A stretch of DNA of 64,000 nucleotides, from contig CBDBEU010000004.1 in the NCBI GenBank assembly GCA_965204565.1, forward strand, positions 682,001-746,000, read 5' to 3'. The stretch comes from CBDBEU01 sp965204565 (lineage in GTDB: Bacteria; Pseudomonadota; Alphaproteobacteria; Rhizobiales; TMED25). Of the stretch, positions 39,440-47,478 are shown piece by piece (position 1 is the first letter of the stretch; each line of letters starts with the position of its first letter). The position numbers and the translations under genes are program-made. A model generated the notes under the pieces. The model had not been told where the DNA came from. It was given only the letters and a program-made list of their open reading frames with translations, and did not search any database.

Positions 39440-40621
39440 TCAGGCGGGGGCCACCTGCCCATGCTCGACGCGCAAGAAATGCGCTTTTGAACCGAGCGGT
39501 GAAAACTGGGAAATGTCGGTGCCGGTCAACCACGCTTGGGCGCCGAGTGAAAGCACTTCCCCAAACAATGCCCCACGCCGCCGCCCGTCAAGATGGGCGG
39601 TGACCTCATCGAGCAGGATCACTGGCGCTTCACCGCCGTGCTGTTCGCCTGCCAGCCGCGCCTTGGCGAGAATGACCGAGATCAACAGCGCCTTTTGCTC
39701 GCCGCTTGAGCAATGGGCAGCGTCCGCCCCGGTCATGACGTGATGCGTGGCAAGGTCACTGCGATGCGGGCCGGAAAGTGCGCGGCCTGCCGCTTGATCG
39801 CGCCCGCGCGCGGCCTTCAGCTCGCCGCGAAACCGGTCCTCGACATCCACCGCCGGAAGATCCGCAAGCGCTGCTTCAAGCGTGCCGGTGATGCTAAGTT
39901 GTGCTGGTGGAAAGGCCGAATCGCGCCCGGCATCGTCAATCAATGCCTGAAGCCGTCCGAGCGCCATCACTCGGCTTCCCGCGAGCGCAACACCGATTTC
40001 CGCCATCTGCGCTTCCAGCGCCTCAATCCACGGGGTCTCGCCACTGCCGAGGGCCAGAAGGCGGTTGCGTTCGCTCATGGCGCGTTCATAGCGGCTTGTG
40101 CTGCGCTGGTGGCCGTGATCGACAATGCCGACCAGCCGGTCAACAAACCGGCGCCGGTCACTGGCAGGGCCAGTGAACAGCCGATCCATCGAAGGCGTCA
40201 GCCAGACGATCTGCAGATATTCGCTAAAAGCACCGGAGCTTCCCACCGGCTGACCATCGATGCGGCATTTGCGCTGGCGCTCCATTCCCTCGCCATCGCC
40301 CGCAAGCCCGGTGCCGAGCCGTGTTGAGCCTGCCGCGCGCTCGATCTCGCATGCGACGGCCCAGCCCCTGGCGCCCCCATGGCGTGCGCAATCAGCCAGC
40401 GCCGCGCGTCTGAGGCCACGCCCGGGAGAAAAGAACGAAATCGCTTCCAAGAGATTGGTCTTGCCGGCGCCGTTCTCGCCGGTCAGCACCACCGGCACCG
40501 GATCGACATGCAGCATCAGATGTTCGTAGTTGCGAAAATCGGTCAGCGTCAGACGCCGCAGCGCCACCATGCCGGGCGCTGTGGTTTCACTCTGGCCGCC
40601 GATTCCTGCCTGTTCGCTCAC
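39440..40621 (-). CDS. recF: DNA replication and repair protein RecF
   Basis: About 393 residues from GTG 40621; an ATG at 40570 (MVALRRLTLTDFRNYEHL) is the alternative and fits RecF N-termini well. Walker A is GENGAGKTNLLEAISFFSPGRGLR. The signature and Walker B regions are SSGEQKALLISVILAKA and VILLDEVTAHLD. An SMC-like ABC ATPase that loads RecA at single-strand gaps. dnaN, often upstream in this order, is not present; a broken SH3 gene is there instead. Confidence 0.93.
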   Translation of the reverse strand: MSEQAGIGGQSETTAPGMVALRRLTLTDFRNYEHLMLHVDPVPVVLTGENGAGKTNLLEAISFFSPGRGLRRAALADCARHGGARGWAVACEIERAAGSTRLGTGLAGDGEGMERQRKCRIDGQPVGSSGAFSEYLQIVWLTPSMDRLFTGPASDRRRFVDRLVGIVDHGHQRSTSRYERAMSERNRLLALGSGETPWIEALEAQMAEIGVALAGSRVMALGRLQALIDDAGRDSAFPPAQLSITGTLEAALADLPAVDVEDRFRGELKAARGRDQAAGRALSGPHRSDLATHHVMTGADAAHCSSGEQKALLISVILAKARLAGEQHGGEAPVILLDEVTAHLDGRRRGALFGEVLSLGAQAWLTGTDISQFSPLGSKAHFLRVEHGQVAPA

Positions 40622-40722
40622 GTCATGCAGGCGACACGAGCCCGCAGCCAAGGTCAAGCCTTGAGGTTGGCGGCCAAAAGGCGCTTGAGGGTGGCGCCCC
40701 GGCAGCGCACCTTATGCGCAAC

Positions 40723-41246
40723 CTAAACGCCCGGCATCAGGAAACGCATATTGACCCAGCCATAGGTGACGCCATGGGAAATCTGGCACCATGATCGGGT
40801 ACATGCTCCAGCGCGCATCATGCCGGTGGCACCAGGCATCAGGGAACCGACGATCTCGGAGCTGGCCGAGGGGCCTGCGCGCGCATTCAGCACATCGTTC
40901 CAAGCCACGCCGACAACCCGAAAGCCGGGCTCGGGCCAGGCATGATCGGGCGCATCTTCCGCCACATAGCGCGAATGAATCCAGCCGACAGCGCCATCAA
41001 AGCGGACCTGGTACCAATTGCCGACATGGCCGCCCAAACTCTCGATCAGGCGGCCATCATGAGGAATGCGGTGCACGATCTGATAACTCGAGGCAGGGCC
41101 TGCGCGCATATTGAGCATGCCCACACCGCGACGTCATTGACCCGTTAGTAGTCGGGGCTATCGGCGGTGGCGTGGGCCGGCAACTGGTTCAGCATCAACG
41201 CCGCGCCCAGAAATACCGGCATCAGTCCGCGTCTTGAGATCGTCAT
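40723..41246 (-). pseudogene. SH3-domain (SH3_3-type) secreted protein, broken
   Basis: ATG 41246 has GGGAG upstream and starts a signal peptide (MTISRRGLMPVFLGAALMLN ... LPAHA). A TAA follows near 41148 (SPDY*), and a frameshift near 41120 leads into MLNMRAGPASSYQIVHRIPHDG, WYQVRFDGAVGWIHSRYVAED, a second copy VLNARAGPSASSEIVGSLMPGATG and GWVNMRFLMPG. These are two bacterial SH3 domains of the type that bind cell-wall peptides. The two lesions within 30 bp indicate decay or poor sequence here. Confidence 0.75.
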
Positions 41247-41393
41247 GATCTACACTCCCTGGGTACCGCCGCTTGCGGCCATGTTCGGGACAGAGCAAAC
41301 CAAATCTGCGCTGTATTACCGCTGAAGCAGCCGTTCAGCAAACAGACAGCTTCATGGGCGGGGAGTTCAAGGTTGTGTCGCCAAGGTCAGGCG

Positions 41394-42179
41394 CTACGGT
41401 CGATCTTGATTGCCGATCTGCTCGGGCTGTGCCGGCTCCTGAGCACCCGCTGGAGTGCCGCTTTCGGGCGTTGTTTCACCCCCATCAGCACTCTGATCCG
41501 TAGCTTCGGTATCAGTCTCGCTCATCTGCGCTTCCAGCAACGGATCGCCAATTTCTGCTTCCTTGGCCGCGGCCAGTGACTCGGTCTCGGGCTTTGGCGC
41601 TGACTTCGGTCCGCCAGCGCTGACGCCAACCCGGGCCGGGCGCAGCACCCGGTCGGCGATCATGTAGCCGGGCTCGACCACCTGGGCGACGGTGCCCGCG
41701 GGCTGGCTTCGATCGGGGACTTCGTACATTGCCTCGTGAACCATGGGGTCGAACTTCTCACCCGCCGGGTCGAAGCGTTTGACGCCGTGGCGTTCAAATA
41801 CCTGCTGCAACTGGCGCTCGGTCAGCTCAATACCGGCCAGCAGGCCGGTCACGGTTGCATCGCCGCCACTGCGCGCTTCGGGCGGCACCGCTTCAATGGC
41901 GCGGGAAAGATCATCGCTGATGCCGATAATGTCGCGCGCAAATCGCGAAATCGCAAACCGCGTCGCGTCATCCTTTTCACGCTGAGTGCGTTTGCGCAGA
42001 TTGTCCATCTCCGCCATCGATCTGAGCAGGCGGTCGCGGTAATCGGCAATTTCCGCCTGGAGTGCTGCCAGCTGTTCGCTCTCGCGTACCGGCGCATCCG
42101 ATGCGTTTTCGCCAGGGATTGCCTCGCCGGCTTCTGCAGCCTCGTCCGGCTGCGGCGCTTCTTGATCTTTGTCGCTCAT
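41394..42179 (-). CDS. grpE: Co-chaperone GrpE
   Basis: 261 residues from ATG 42179 (GAGGAAC upstream). An acidic N-terminal region, a long coiled coil (LAALQAEIADYRDRLLRSMAEMDNLRKRTQREKDDATRF), then GIELTERQLQQVFERHGVKRFDPAGEKFDPMVHEAMYEVP and GTVAQVVEPGYMIADRVLRPARVGVS, the GrpE signature. A 60-residue acidic tail rich in E, T, P, Q is longer than usual. Nucleotide exchange factor for DnaK. It follows hrcA, as in many alphaproteobacteria. Confidence 0.95.
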   Translation of the reverse strand: MSDKDQEAPQPDEAAEAGEAIPGENASDAPVRESEQLAALQAEIADYRDRLLRSMAEMDNLRKRTQREKDDATRFAISRFARDIIGISDDLSRAIEAVPPEARSGGDATVTGLLAGIELTERQLQQVFERHGVKRFDPAGEKFDPMVHEAMYEVPDRSQPAGTVAQVVEPGYMIADRVLRPARVGVSAGGPKSAPKPETESLAAAKEAEIGDPLLEAQMSETDTEATDQSADGGETTPESGTPAGAQEPAQPEQIGNQDRP

Positions 42180-42291
42180 ATGTTCCTCAAATCCTAGGCT
42201 CGGCAACGCTCGCAAAGCATCGGGAAATATTCGAATTCATAAGTTAGTTAGAGCCTGCATTGTCCGACGACAACCCCGGCATCTGGATCGT

Positions 42292-43350
42292 TTACCGCAA
42301 AATGCGCTGCATGATCTGCGCCGTGTAATCGACCATCGGAACGATGCGCGCATAATTGAGCCGCGTTGGTCCGATCACCCCCAGAACGCCAACTACCTTC
42401 TGACTGTCATCGTGATAGGGCGCCACCACCAGCGAGAAATCGGAAAGCGAAAACAGATTGCTTTCCGAGCCGATAAAAATGCGCACCCCGTCGGCGCGTT
42501 CAGCATGGCCGAGCAACTGGATCAGATTGTCCTTGTGCTCAAGATCGTCGAACAGCAGCCGCAAACGATCGAGATCGCCGGTGCCTTCCGCCCCGGCGAT
42601 CAGATGCGAGGCGCCGCGCACCACCAGGAGCTTGTCGCCAGCCTCGCCGCTCTCACCCCACGCAGCAAGGCCCGCTTCCACTACCGATGCGGCAAGTTCG
42701 TCAATCTCGGCGCGCTTGCGCGCAAACTCGATTTCGGCCTGCGCCCGCGCTTCGGGGAGTGTGAAACCGCGCATATGGTGATTGAGATAATTGGCCGCCT
42801 GCGCCAGCGCTGATGGCGTCATGCCCGCCGGTACTTCCATGACCCGATTTTCCACATTTCCATCGGTATCGACCAGCACCACCAGAGCGCGCCGCTGATC
42901 GAGCATGACGAAATCGATATGGCGCACCTCGGCCGCGCTCTTGGAGGCCAGCACAATGCCCGCGCAATGGCTAAGGCCGGAGAGCATTTCACCGGCACGG
43001 CCAAGCGCATCCTCGAGATTCATGTCGCGCTGTGCCGCTTGCTCCTCGATGACCGCACGATCGACATCGTCGAGATTGCCCACCTCCAGCAGCGCATCGA
43101 CAAACAGGCGAAGCCCGCCTTGGGTCGGCACCCGGCCGGCGCTGATATGCGGTGCATAGATCAGCCCCAGTGCCTCCAGATCCTGCATGTCATTGCGAAT
43201 CGATGCCGGAGACAGGTCGATCGGCGTGTGCCTGGAAAGCGTGCGCGAGCCCACCGGCTCGCCGGTTTCCAGATAGGTCTCGACGATCTGGCGGAAGATC
43301 TGGCGCGAACGCTCGTCAAGCGTAGCGATGCCGGAAGGATCAGGTGTCAT
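42292..43350 (-). CDS. hrcA: Heat-inducible transcription repressor HrcA
   Basis: 352 residues. The N-terminal winged helix reads LDERSRQIFRQIVETYLETGEPVGSRTLSRHTPIDLSPASIRNDMQDLEALGLI. The GAF-like regulatory domain has FSLVVAPYHDDSQKVVGVLGVIGPTRLNYARIVPMVDYTAQIM, the conserved HrcA end. It represses groESL and related operons through the CIRCE operator. No CIRCE inverted repeat is visible upstream of hrcA. An IS1380 relic begins 71 bp upstream. Confidence 0.95.
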   Translation of the reverse strand: MTPDPSGIATLDERSRQIFRQIVETYLETGEPVGSRTLSRHTPIDLSPASIRNDMQDLEALGLIYAPHISAGRVPTQGGLRLFVDALLEVGNLDDVDRAVIEEQAAQRDMNLEDALGRAGEMLSGLSHCAGIVLASKSAAEVRHIDFVMLDQRRALVVLVDTDGNVENRVMEVPAGMTPSALAQAANYLNHHMRGFTLPEARAQAEIEFARKRAEIDELAASVVEAGLAAWGESGEAGDKLLVVRGASHLIAGAEGTGDLDRLRLLFDDLEHKDNLIQLLGHAERADGVRIFIGSESNLFSLSDFSLVVAPYHDDSQKVVGVLGVIGPTRLNYARIVPMVDYTAQIMQRILR

Positions 43351-43421
43351 CAGCCCACAATTTTAAGGCTCGCTCTCAACTGGGTCTTCAAACGAAGCTG
43401 TGTCATGAGTCTTATCTAGCC

Positions 43422-43730
43422 GACATTCCCCAATTAGAACGCTATTTCGATCATGCTGCCGCTGTTTTGCGTACGGATCAAGCCTCTTGGGCGGGCCGTG
43501 TCGTGGTTCGGGCATCCGGTTCGTGAACCGGGCGCGATTTATGGACGCTGCAACGGGCTTGAACCGGAATTCGATCTGACCAGCACCCGCCGGGTCAGAC
43601 CCGTCGAGCCGCTTCCGCCCGGGTTTGATCGCCGACACCGTCATGCAGGTAGCGCTGGCCGGTACCGGGGGCGCACGGAGCCGTTGGATGGCCGCAGGGA
43701 TGCGGGTGAACAGAGCGCCGCCGACAGCCG
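43422..43730. repeat. Long direct repeat, copy 2 (IS1380 3' part)
   Basis: Starts CCGACATTCCCCAATTAG and matches 31117-31425 nearly base for base. Same orientation. Confidence 0.85.
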
Positions 43731-43761
43731 CCCCGGCCGGTTGGAACGTGACGGCTCGGGC

Positions 43762-43809
43762 GTGGCGGACGACCCGCCATGGTTTGTGGCGGACGACCCG
43801 CCATGGTTT
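43762..43809. repeat. Tandem 24-bp duplication inside the IS1380 relic
   Basis: Two exact adjacent copies, 43762-43785 and 43786-43809, each starting GTGGCGGACGACC. Probably replication slippage in the dead transposase. Confidence 0.8.
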
Positions 43810-44449
43810 GTCCCATGACGGTTTGTCCCGTGACGCGGCCTGATACTCGAAGTCGCCGCAGATGCGCTGCACATGGGTCGGCGGGCGACCCGCGGGGCGC
43901 TTGAGCACAGGCGCAATCCTGCTTTCCGGAACAGCGGTCTTCCCAGGCCGGATGGCGTAGGAACAGCCTTCCGCCTCCGGCGTCTTGTAGAGGTCCGGGA
44001 CGGTAAAAGCGGCATCGGCCCGGAAGAGCCGCATCAGTTCACGATCCGCATATCGCGCCAACACCGGCTTGAGCACATTTTCCCGGCCATCGGCGCTGTG
44101 AACGGCGTTCGAGGCGGCCAAACCGCTTAAGGACGAACAAGGGGTGATGGCACATGCAGCCGAAATGCCGGTTCCAAGCGGTGCCTTCCTGCGCGCCATG
44201 GGTCTGCGCGCCATAGGGCGGGCCGACCGAACCGTCCATGTCCGGTGTGATCCATTCGGGCGCCATCGCGGCGTGAGCCCGATCGATCCCCCCCGCCCAA
44301 CATGCTGAAATATAACATGTTACCGGCTGTCGGAGGCGCGAAAACGTCACGGTGCCTGGGAATGTGGGGGTAAACAGATCTGCGCTCTAGATGTCTGTTT
44401 TAGCCGCATAATCTGATCGATCCTCGCTTCACTCCGGTCGGATTATGCT

Positions 44450-45079
44450 CTAGCCGCTGCGGGCGGGCCCGTCGGTGATCACCTTGTTGAGGAGCTGCTC
44501 AAGCGCTTCATAGGGCTGGGCTCCAACCACGCCATAGCCGCCGGCAACGAAAGTTGGCACGCCGGTGACGCCATATTGCCGTGACTTTTCCCAATCGGCA
44601 TCGACATCATCTTTATAACGGCGGGTCTGCAGAACCTCGCGCGCCTCATCGACCGGCAGGCCGGCGGCCTCGACGATTTCGAGCAAGATGTCAGGGTCGC
44701 TGATATTGCGGGTGTCGACGAAATAGGCGCGATAGAGCGCGTCATGCAGTGCATCGCCGCCTTGTTGGATGTCGGCCCATTTGCCCAGTTCCTGCGCCAG
44801 ACGGCTGTTATAGCTGTGGGTGCGCTGGCCATAGGGCAGCCCTTCATCGTCCATCAGGGTCTTCATGCGCTGATGGACGGCGTCAGGATCGATGCCGCGT
44901 CCGGCATAGACGTTGGCCATGGTGCGGCCCTCGGCGGGCGTGTCTGGGTGCAGCGGGAATTGGACCCACTCAACCTTGACGTCGAACTCCTGCTTCAGCT
45001 TTTCAATACGCACGGTACTGAGATAGCACCAGGGTCAAACGTAGTCGGTAAAAATTTCCAGCGTGATCTGCTCAGCCAT
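44450..45079 (-). CDS. FrnE/DsbA-like oxidoreductase, probable selenoprotein (UPWC active site)
   Basis: From ATG 45079 (AAGGAG upstream) the gene reads MAEQITLEIFTDYV, an in-frame TGA at 45037-45035, then PWCYLSTVRIEKLKQEF and on to TAG. With Sec at codon 15 the product has 209 residues and the active site U15-P-W-C18 exactly where FrnE-like proteins have CPWC. The cis-Pro loop GVTGVPTF is at about 170-177 and HPDTPAEG is a FrnE feature. A 19-nt hairpin follows the UGA at SECIS distance (separate entry). The likely role is thiol/disulfide or selenol redox chemistry. Third gene of a unit with another probable selenoprotein. Alternative: a pseudogene with a Cys-to-stop change (TGC/TGT to TGA); position and hairpin argue against it. 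Confidence 0.82.
45003..45021 (-). promoter_or_regulatory. Putative bacterial SECIS element of the FrnE-like gene
   Basis: In the mRNA the 19 nt starting 14 nt after the UGA fold as UCAGUAC-CGUGC-GUAUUGA: seven consecutive pairs (one G-U) and a five-base loop with G in the second position, 22 nt from the UGA. Spacing and loop G fit the bacterial SECIS bound by SelB. Confidence 0.7.
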
Positions 45080-45138
45080 GCCGACTCCTTGTTGAACGCG
45101 CGCGCAGCATACGATGCCGGACGCGGTGCACGCACCTT

Positions 45139-45417
45139 TTAAATCCACTCACCCTTGTCGGCGCTGGCCAGAACGCCGCTGCCGTCGAGTGTATGGCGCA
45201 GAAGATCGTAAACCTCGCCTTCGAGTTCGGCCTTGAGCAGGTCAATGCGCTTCAAATTGAGGGCGATGACATGGGCATAGCCGGCCGGATCGCGCTCCTC
45301 GGCCTTGTAACGCTGATCGCGCGCCACAAGCGTTTCGCGATAGCGCTCCAGCGCCTCGATCATCTGCTCGAAATTCTCAAGCGCCTGGTTCAGGTCCGGA
45401 TCGTTGATTTCGACCAT
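45139..45417 (-). CDS. Small protein of unknown function between two selenoprotein genes
   Basis: 92 residues from ATG 45417, which directly follows the TAG of the upstream selenoprotein gene. Almost entirely predicted helix: NQALENFEQMIEALERYRETLVARDQRY, then GYAHVIALNLKRIDLLKAELEGEVYDLLRHTLDG. No Cys residues, no signal peptide, no known motif recognised. Its tight position in the unit suggests translational coupling and a function linked to the two redox proteins, for instance as an adaptor. This is inference from context only. Confidence 0.7.
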   Translation of the reverse strand: MVEINDPDLNQALENFEQMIEALERYRETLVARDQRYKAEERDPAGYAHVIALNLKRIDLLKAELEGEVYDLLRHTLDGSGVLASADKGEWI

Positions 45418-46269
45418 CTATTCCTTGCCCGCGCGCGCAGAACGCAGCGAGCCCCTCCAGCGATCGGGATATTCCATGATGGTGCCGGCCTCGGTCATCG
45501 ATCCAACCGCCTCAAGCGCGGTTTGCAGGATGGTGCGCTGCTGCTCGGGATTGAGCGCTTGGCCCATGAGGTTGCCTTGCGGAAAGCGCATATAGATGGC
45601 ACGCGGCGCGCCCACCATCTTGGTGATATGCGGGTGCGCGGTCATCGACATTGTCGAGATGCCGCTTTGCTCAATGGCATTTTGTATCAGTCCCACGGAC
45701 CGGTGGCAGATGGGTCAGCCAGGTGTGAGCAGCGCAATATCGACGCCCTCGGCACTGGCCTTTTCGACAATGCCGGGGACCGTATCGCGCACCGTGACGG
45801 TCGGGTTGGGCACCCAGCCCATCATGCCGTAATGGGTCTTGGCGATACCGCCGATCACGCCCTCATCGCGCAACTCCGCCAGACGTTCGATCGGCAGGAC
45901 GACGTTGATGTCGCGGTCGGCATCGATGTGGTTGTAATGGGTGTGGGTGATCATCAGATCACCGAGCGGCGTGTCGGACGGGATCTCGCGCAAGGACCAG
46001 TCGCCGTCCGCCTTCATCACGTCGTAGGGTTCCTGGGATTTCTTATGGACCCCGCCGGTGGTCAGCAAGGCGACGGTGCACTCAGAAAGCGGCTTTTTGA
46101 GCGGCGTCAAGGCGAGCATTTCGTTGCGCACATCGGCGAGTGCGCCGTGGCCGCCCGGTTTCATCCAGTCGGTCCACCGTTCCTGCCACTTTTCGGTGAA
46201 TTCGAAATCAACAAGCTTGCTCAACGGCTCGCCACTCCCCCGGTGCGGATCGGAACAAATCCGGTTCAT
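45418..46269 (-). CDS. Glycine/sarcosine/betaine/D-proline reductase selenoprotein B-like protein, probable selenoprotein
   Basis: Reads from ATG 46269 (or TTG 46224, which has GGGGGAG upstream) through in-frame TGA at 45717-45715 to TAG at 45420-45418. With Sec at codon 185 the product is 283 residues. Before the TGA: VALLTTGGVHKKS, MITHTHYNHIDADRDINVVLPIERLAELRDEGVIGGIAKTHYGMMG and VDIALLTPG. After it: PICHRSVGLIQNAIEQSGISTMSMTAHPHI and GAPRAIYMRFPQGNLMGQA. The motif TPG-U-x-x-C-H-R-S-V-G is that of the GrdB/PrdB family, where Sec or Cys sits at this position. A SECIS-like hairpin follows. Full GrdB/PrdB partner subunits are absent, so the reductive reaction and substrate are unknown. Confidence 0.85.
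45688..45702 (-). promoter_or_regulatory. Putative bacterial SECIS element of the GrdB/PrdB-like gene
   Basis: In the mRNA CGGUCC-GUG-GGACUG forms six pairs (one G-U) with a three-base loop whose first base is G, 19 nt after the UGA. The spacing and loop G again match the bacterial SECIS consensus. Confidence 0.7.
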
Positions 46270-46611
46270 TCATTAAATCACAGGTTAGAGCCCGGCTGGC
46301 GGTGGGTCAATATCACAAGCCTTGAATGTCAGGGGCCCGTGAATGTGTGGGGCCTTTGTAGGTCCGGGGCCCTGAAAAGGCCCATGGCAAGCGGGCAATC
46401 GGCGGTCATGAGGTAATTACGGCAGTTTTCCAGCCAATGGAGATTGGGCGCCCCGGTCGGGAATAAAGCCGCCCATGGGCGCGCGGGCAGCCATCGACAA
46501 GCCACGACAAATGCGCTATTGCCAGCGCTGAATTTGCGGGCGGCCCGGCCTCGCGCTCAAAGCGCGGACGGTGGCTTGCGCGTTTCTTTTGTGTTTCGAG
46601 GTCCAAAACCA
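46270..46611. other. Intergenic region upstream of rplS, possible leader
   Basis: 342 bp between divergent units. Two GC-rich arms, CAGGG at 46330 and CCCTG at 46370, with several GGGGCC repeats between, could form a structured leader for rplS. This is speculative. No gene is supported. Confidence 0.35.
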
Positions 46612-47103
46612 ATGAACATTATCGAAGAACTTGAGGCCGAGCAGATCGCAGCACTGGTTGAAAAGCGTGCCGTGCCCGAATTCGCCCCCGGCGATACCGT
46701 CCAGGTCAATGTGTGGGTGCGCGAGGGCAACCGCGAGCGCACACAGACCTATGAGGGCGTGGTGATCGCGCGCTCGGGCGGCGGGCTCAATGAGAGCTTC
46801 ACGGTGCGCAAGATCTCCTATGGCAAGGGGGTGGAGCGCGTATTCCCGGTGCACTCGCCGATGATCGATTCGATCAATGTGGTGCGCCGCGGCAAGGTGC
46901 GCCGCGCCAAGCTCTATTACCTGCGCGGGCGGCGCGGAAAGTCGGCACGTATTGCCGAGAAGGTCGATCCCAGGCGCGGCAAGAAGAACGCCGAGGCCAA
47001 GGGTGCCGATACCGGGGCCAAGGTGATATTCACCGCGCCCAAGGGTGAGGCGGATGATCTGAAGAAGATTTCCGGTGTCGGCGAGGGGCGGAAAAACGCC
47101 TGA
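46612..47103 (+). CDS. rplS: 50S ribosomal protein L19
   Basis: 163 residues as read from ATG 46612. The L19 core is complete: MNIIEELEAEQIAALVEKRAVPEFAPGDTVQVNVWVREGNRER, YEGVVIARSGGGLNESFTVRKISYGKGVERVFPVHSP and VRRGKVRRAKLYYLRGRRGKSARI. After the core there is an extension, KGEADDLKKISGVG, which begins a small helix-hairpin-helix-like tail, and the frame then ends early at TGA 47101-47103. L19 lies at the interface of the 30S and 50S subunits. Confidence 0.95.
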   Translation: MNIIEELEAEQIAALVEKRAVPEFAPGDTVQVNVWVREGNRERTQTYEGVVIARSGGGLNESFTVRKISYGKGVERVFPVHSPMIDSINVVRRGKVRRAKLYYLRGRRGKSARIAEKVDPRRGKKNAEAKGADTGAKVIFTAPKGEADDLKKISGVGEGRKNA

Positions 47104-47328
47104 ACGCGCTCGGCATCCGCAACTACGTGCAGATCGCGGCGTTTTCCGATTATGATATTGCACGTGTCGACGATGTGCTGAGCTTCAAGGGCCGGATCGA
47201 ACGTGAAGGCTGGGTTGACCAGGCCAACGGCGCTGATGGACGAAGCGACGGTCAGGGAAGTGACTTAAGCCGAAAAGGCCGAGGCAAGCGAAGCTGAATG
47301 CAGCGCCGACGAGACCAAATCCGAATAA
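47080..47328 (+). pseudogene. Frameshifted C-terminal tail of rplS (HhH-like domain)
   Basis: In the +1 frame the extension continues as LNALGIRNYVQIAAFSDYDIARVDDVLSFKGRIEREGWVDQA, and further on in another frame ALMDEATVREVT*AEKAEASEAECSADETKSE. With KKISGVG at the end of the annotated L19 this is the tail known mainly as a C-terminal extension of other alphaproteobacterial ribosomal proteins (for example L21). One base is missing near 47085-47095 in a GGGG/AAAAA context. Further breaks follow. Confidence 0.65.
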
Positions 47329-47478
47329 TTTGCCCGGGCGGGTGTGGCTCCAGGTTCAAGCACCTGACCACCTGCAATATTGATGAGTCTGACGTGATCG
47401 GCGGGAATGCGCCCGGCGGAAGTCTCGTTGCGGCGTTGTTGCGCTCAAATCTGGGCGCGTAAATCTGGGGGTTCAGCG
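47329..47478. other. Intergenic region before the M42-type peptidase
   Basis: 150 bp with no supported gene; likely promoter of the peptidase gene. Confidence 0.35.

Larger units (their letters stand above)
43422..44365 (-). mobile_element. IS1380-family relic, internally deleted
   Basis: The minus strand starts at the right end (CCCAGGCACCGTGACG near 44365) and encodes a transposase fragment: DGSVGPPYGAQTHGAQEGTAWNRHFGCMCHHPLF, then GRENVLKPVLARYADRELMRLFRADAAFTVPDLYKT and RPAGRPPTHVQRICGDFEYQAASRDKPS. The N-terminal domain is deleted and the middle is replaced by a tandem 24-bp repeat. The 3' part is the long repeat shared with 31117-31425. The outer bases (CATTCCC) occur at both ends as inverted copies. 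Confidence 0.75.

Noticed and set aside
44450..46269. Two ordinary pseudogenes with nonsense mutations
   Set aside because: Both stops are UGA, both fall on the catalytic Sec/Cys position of their family, both are followed by SECIS-like hairpins, and no other lesion is present in either gene.
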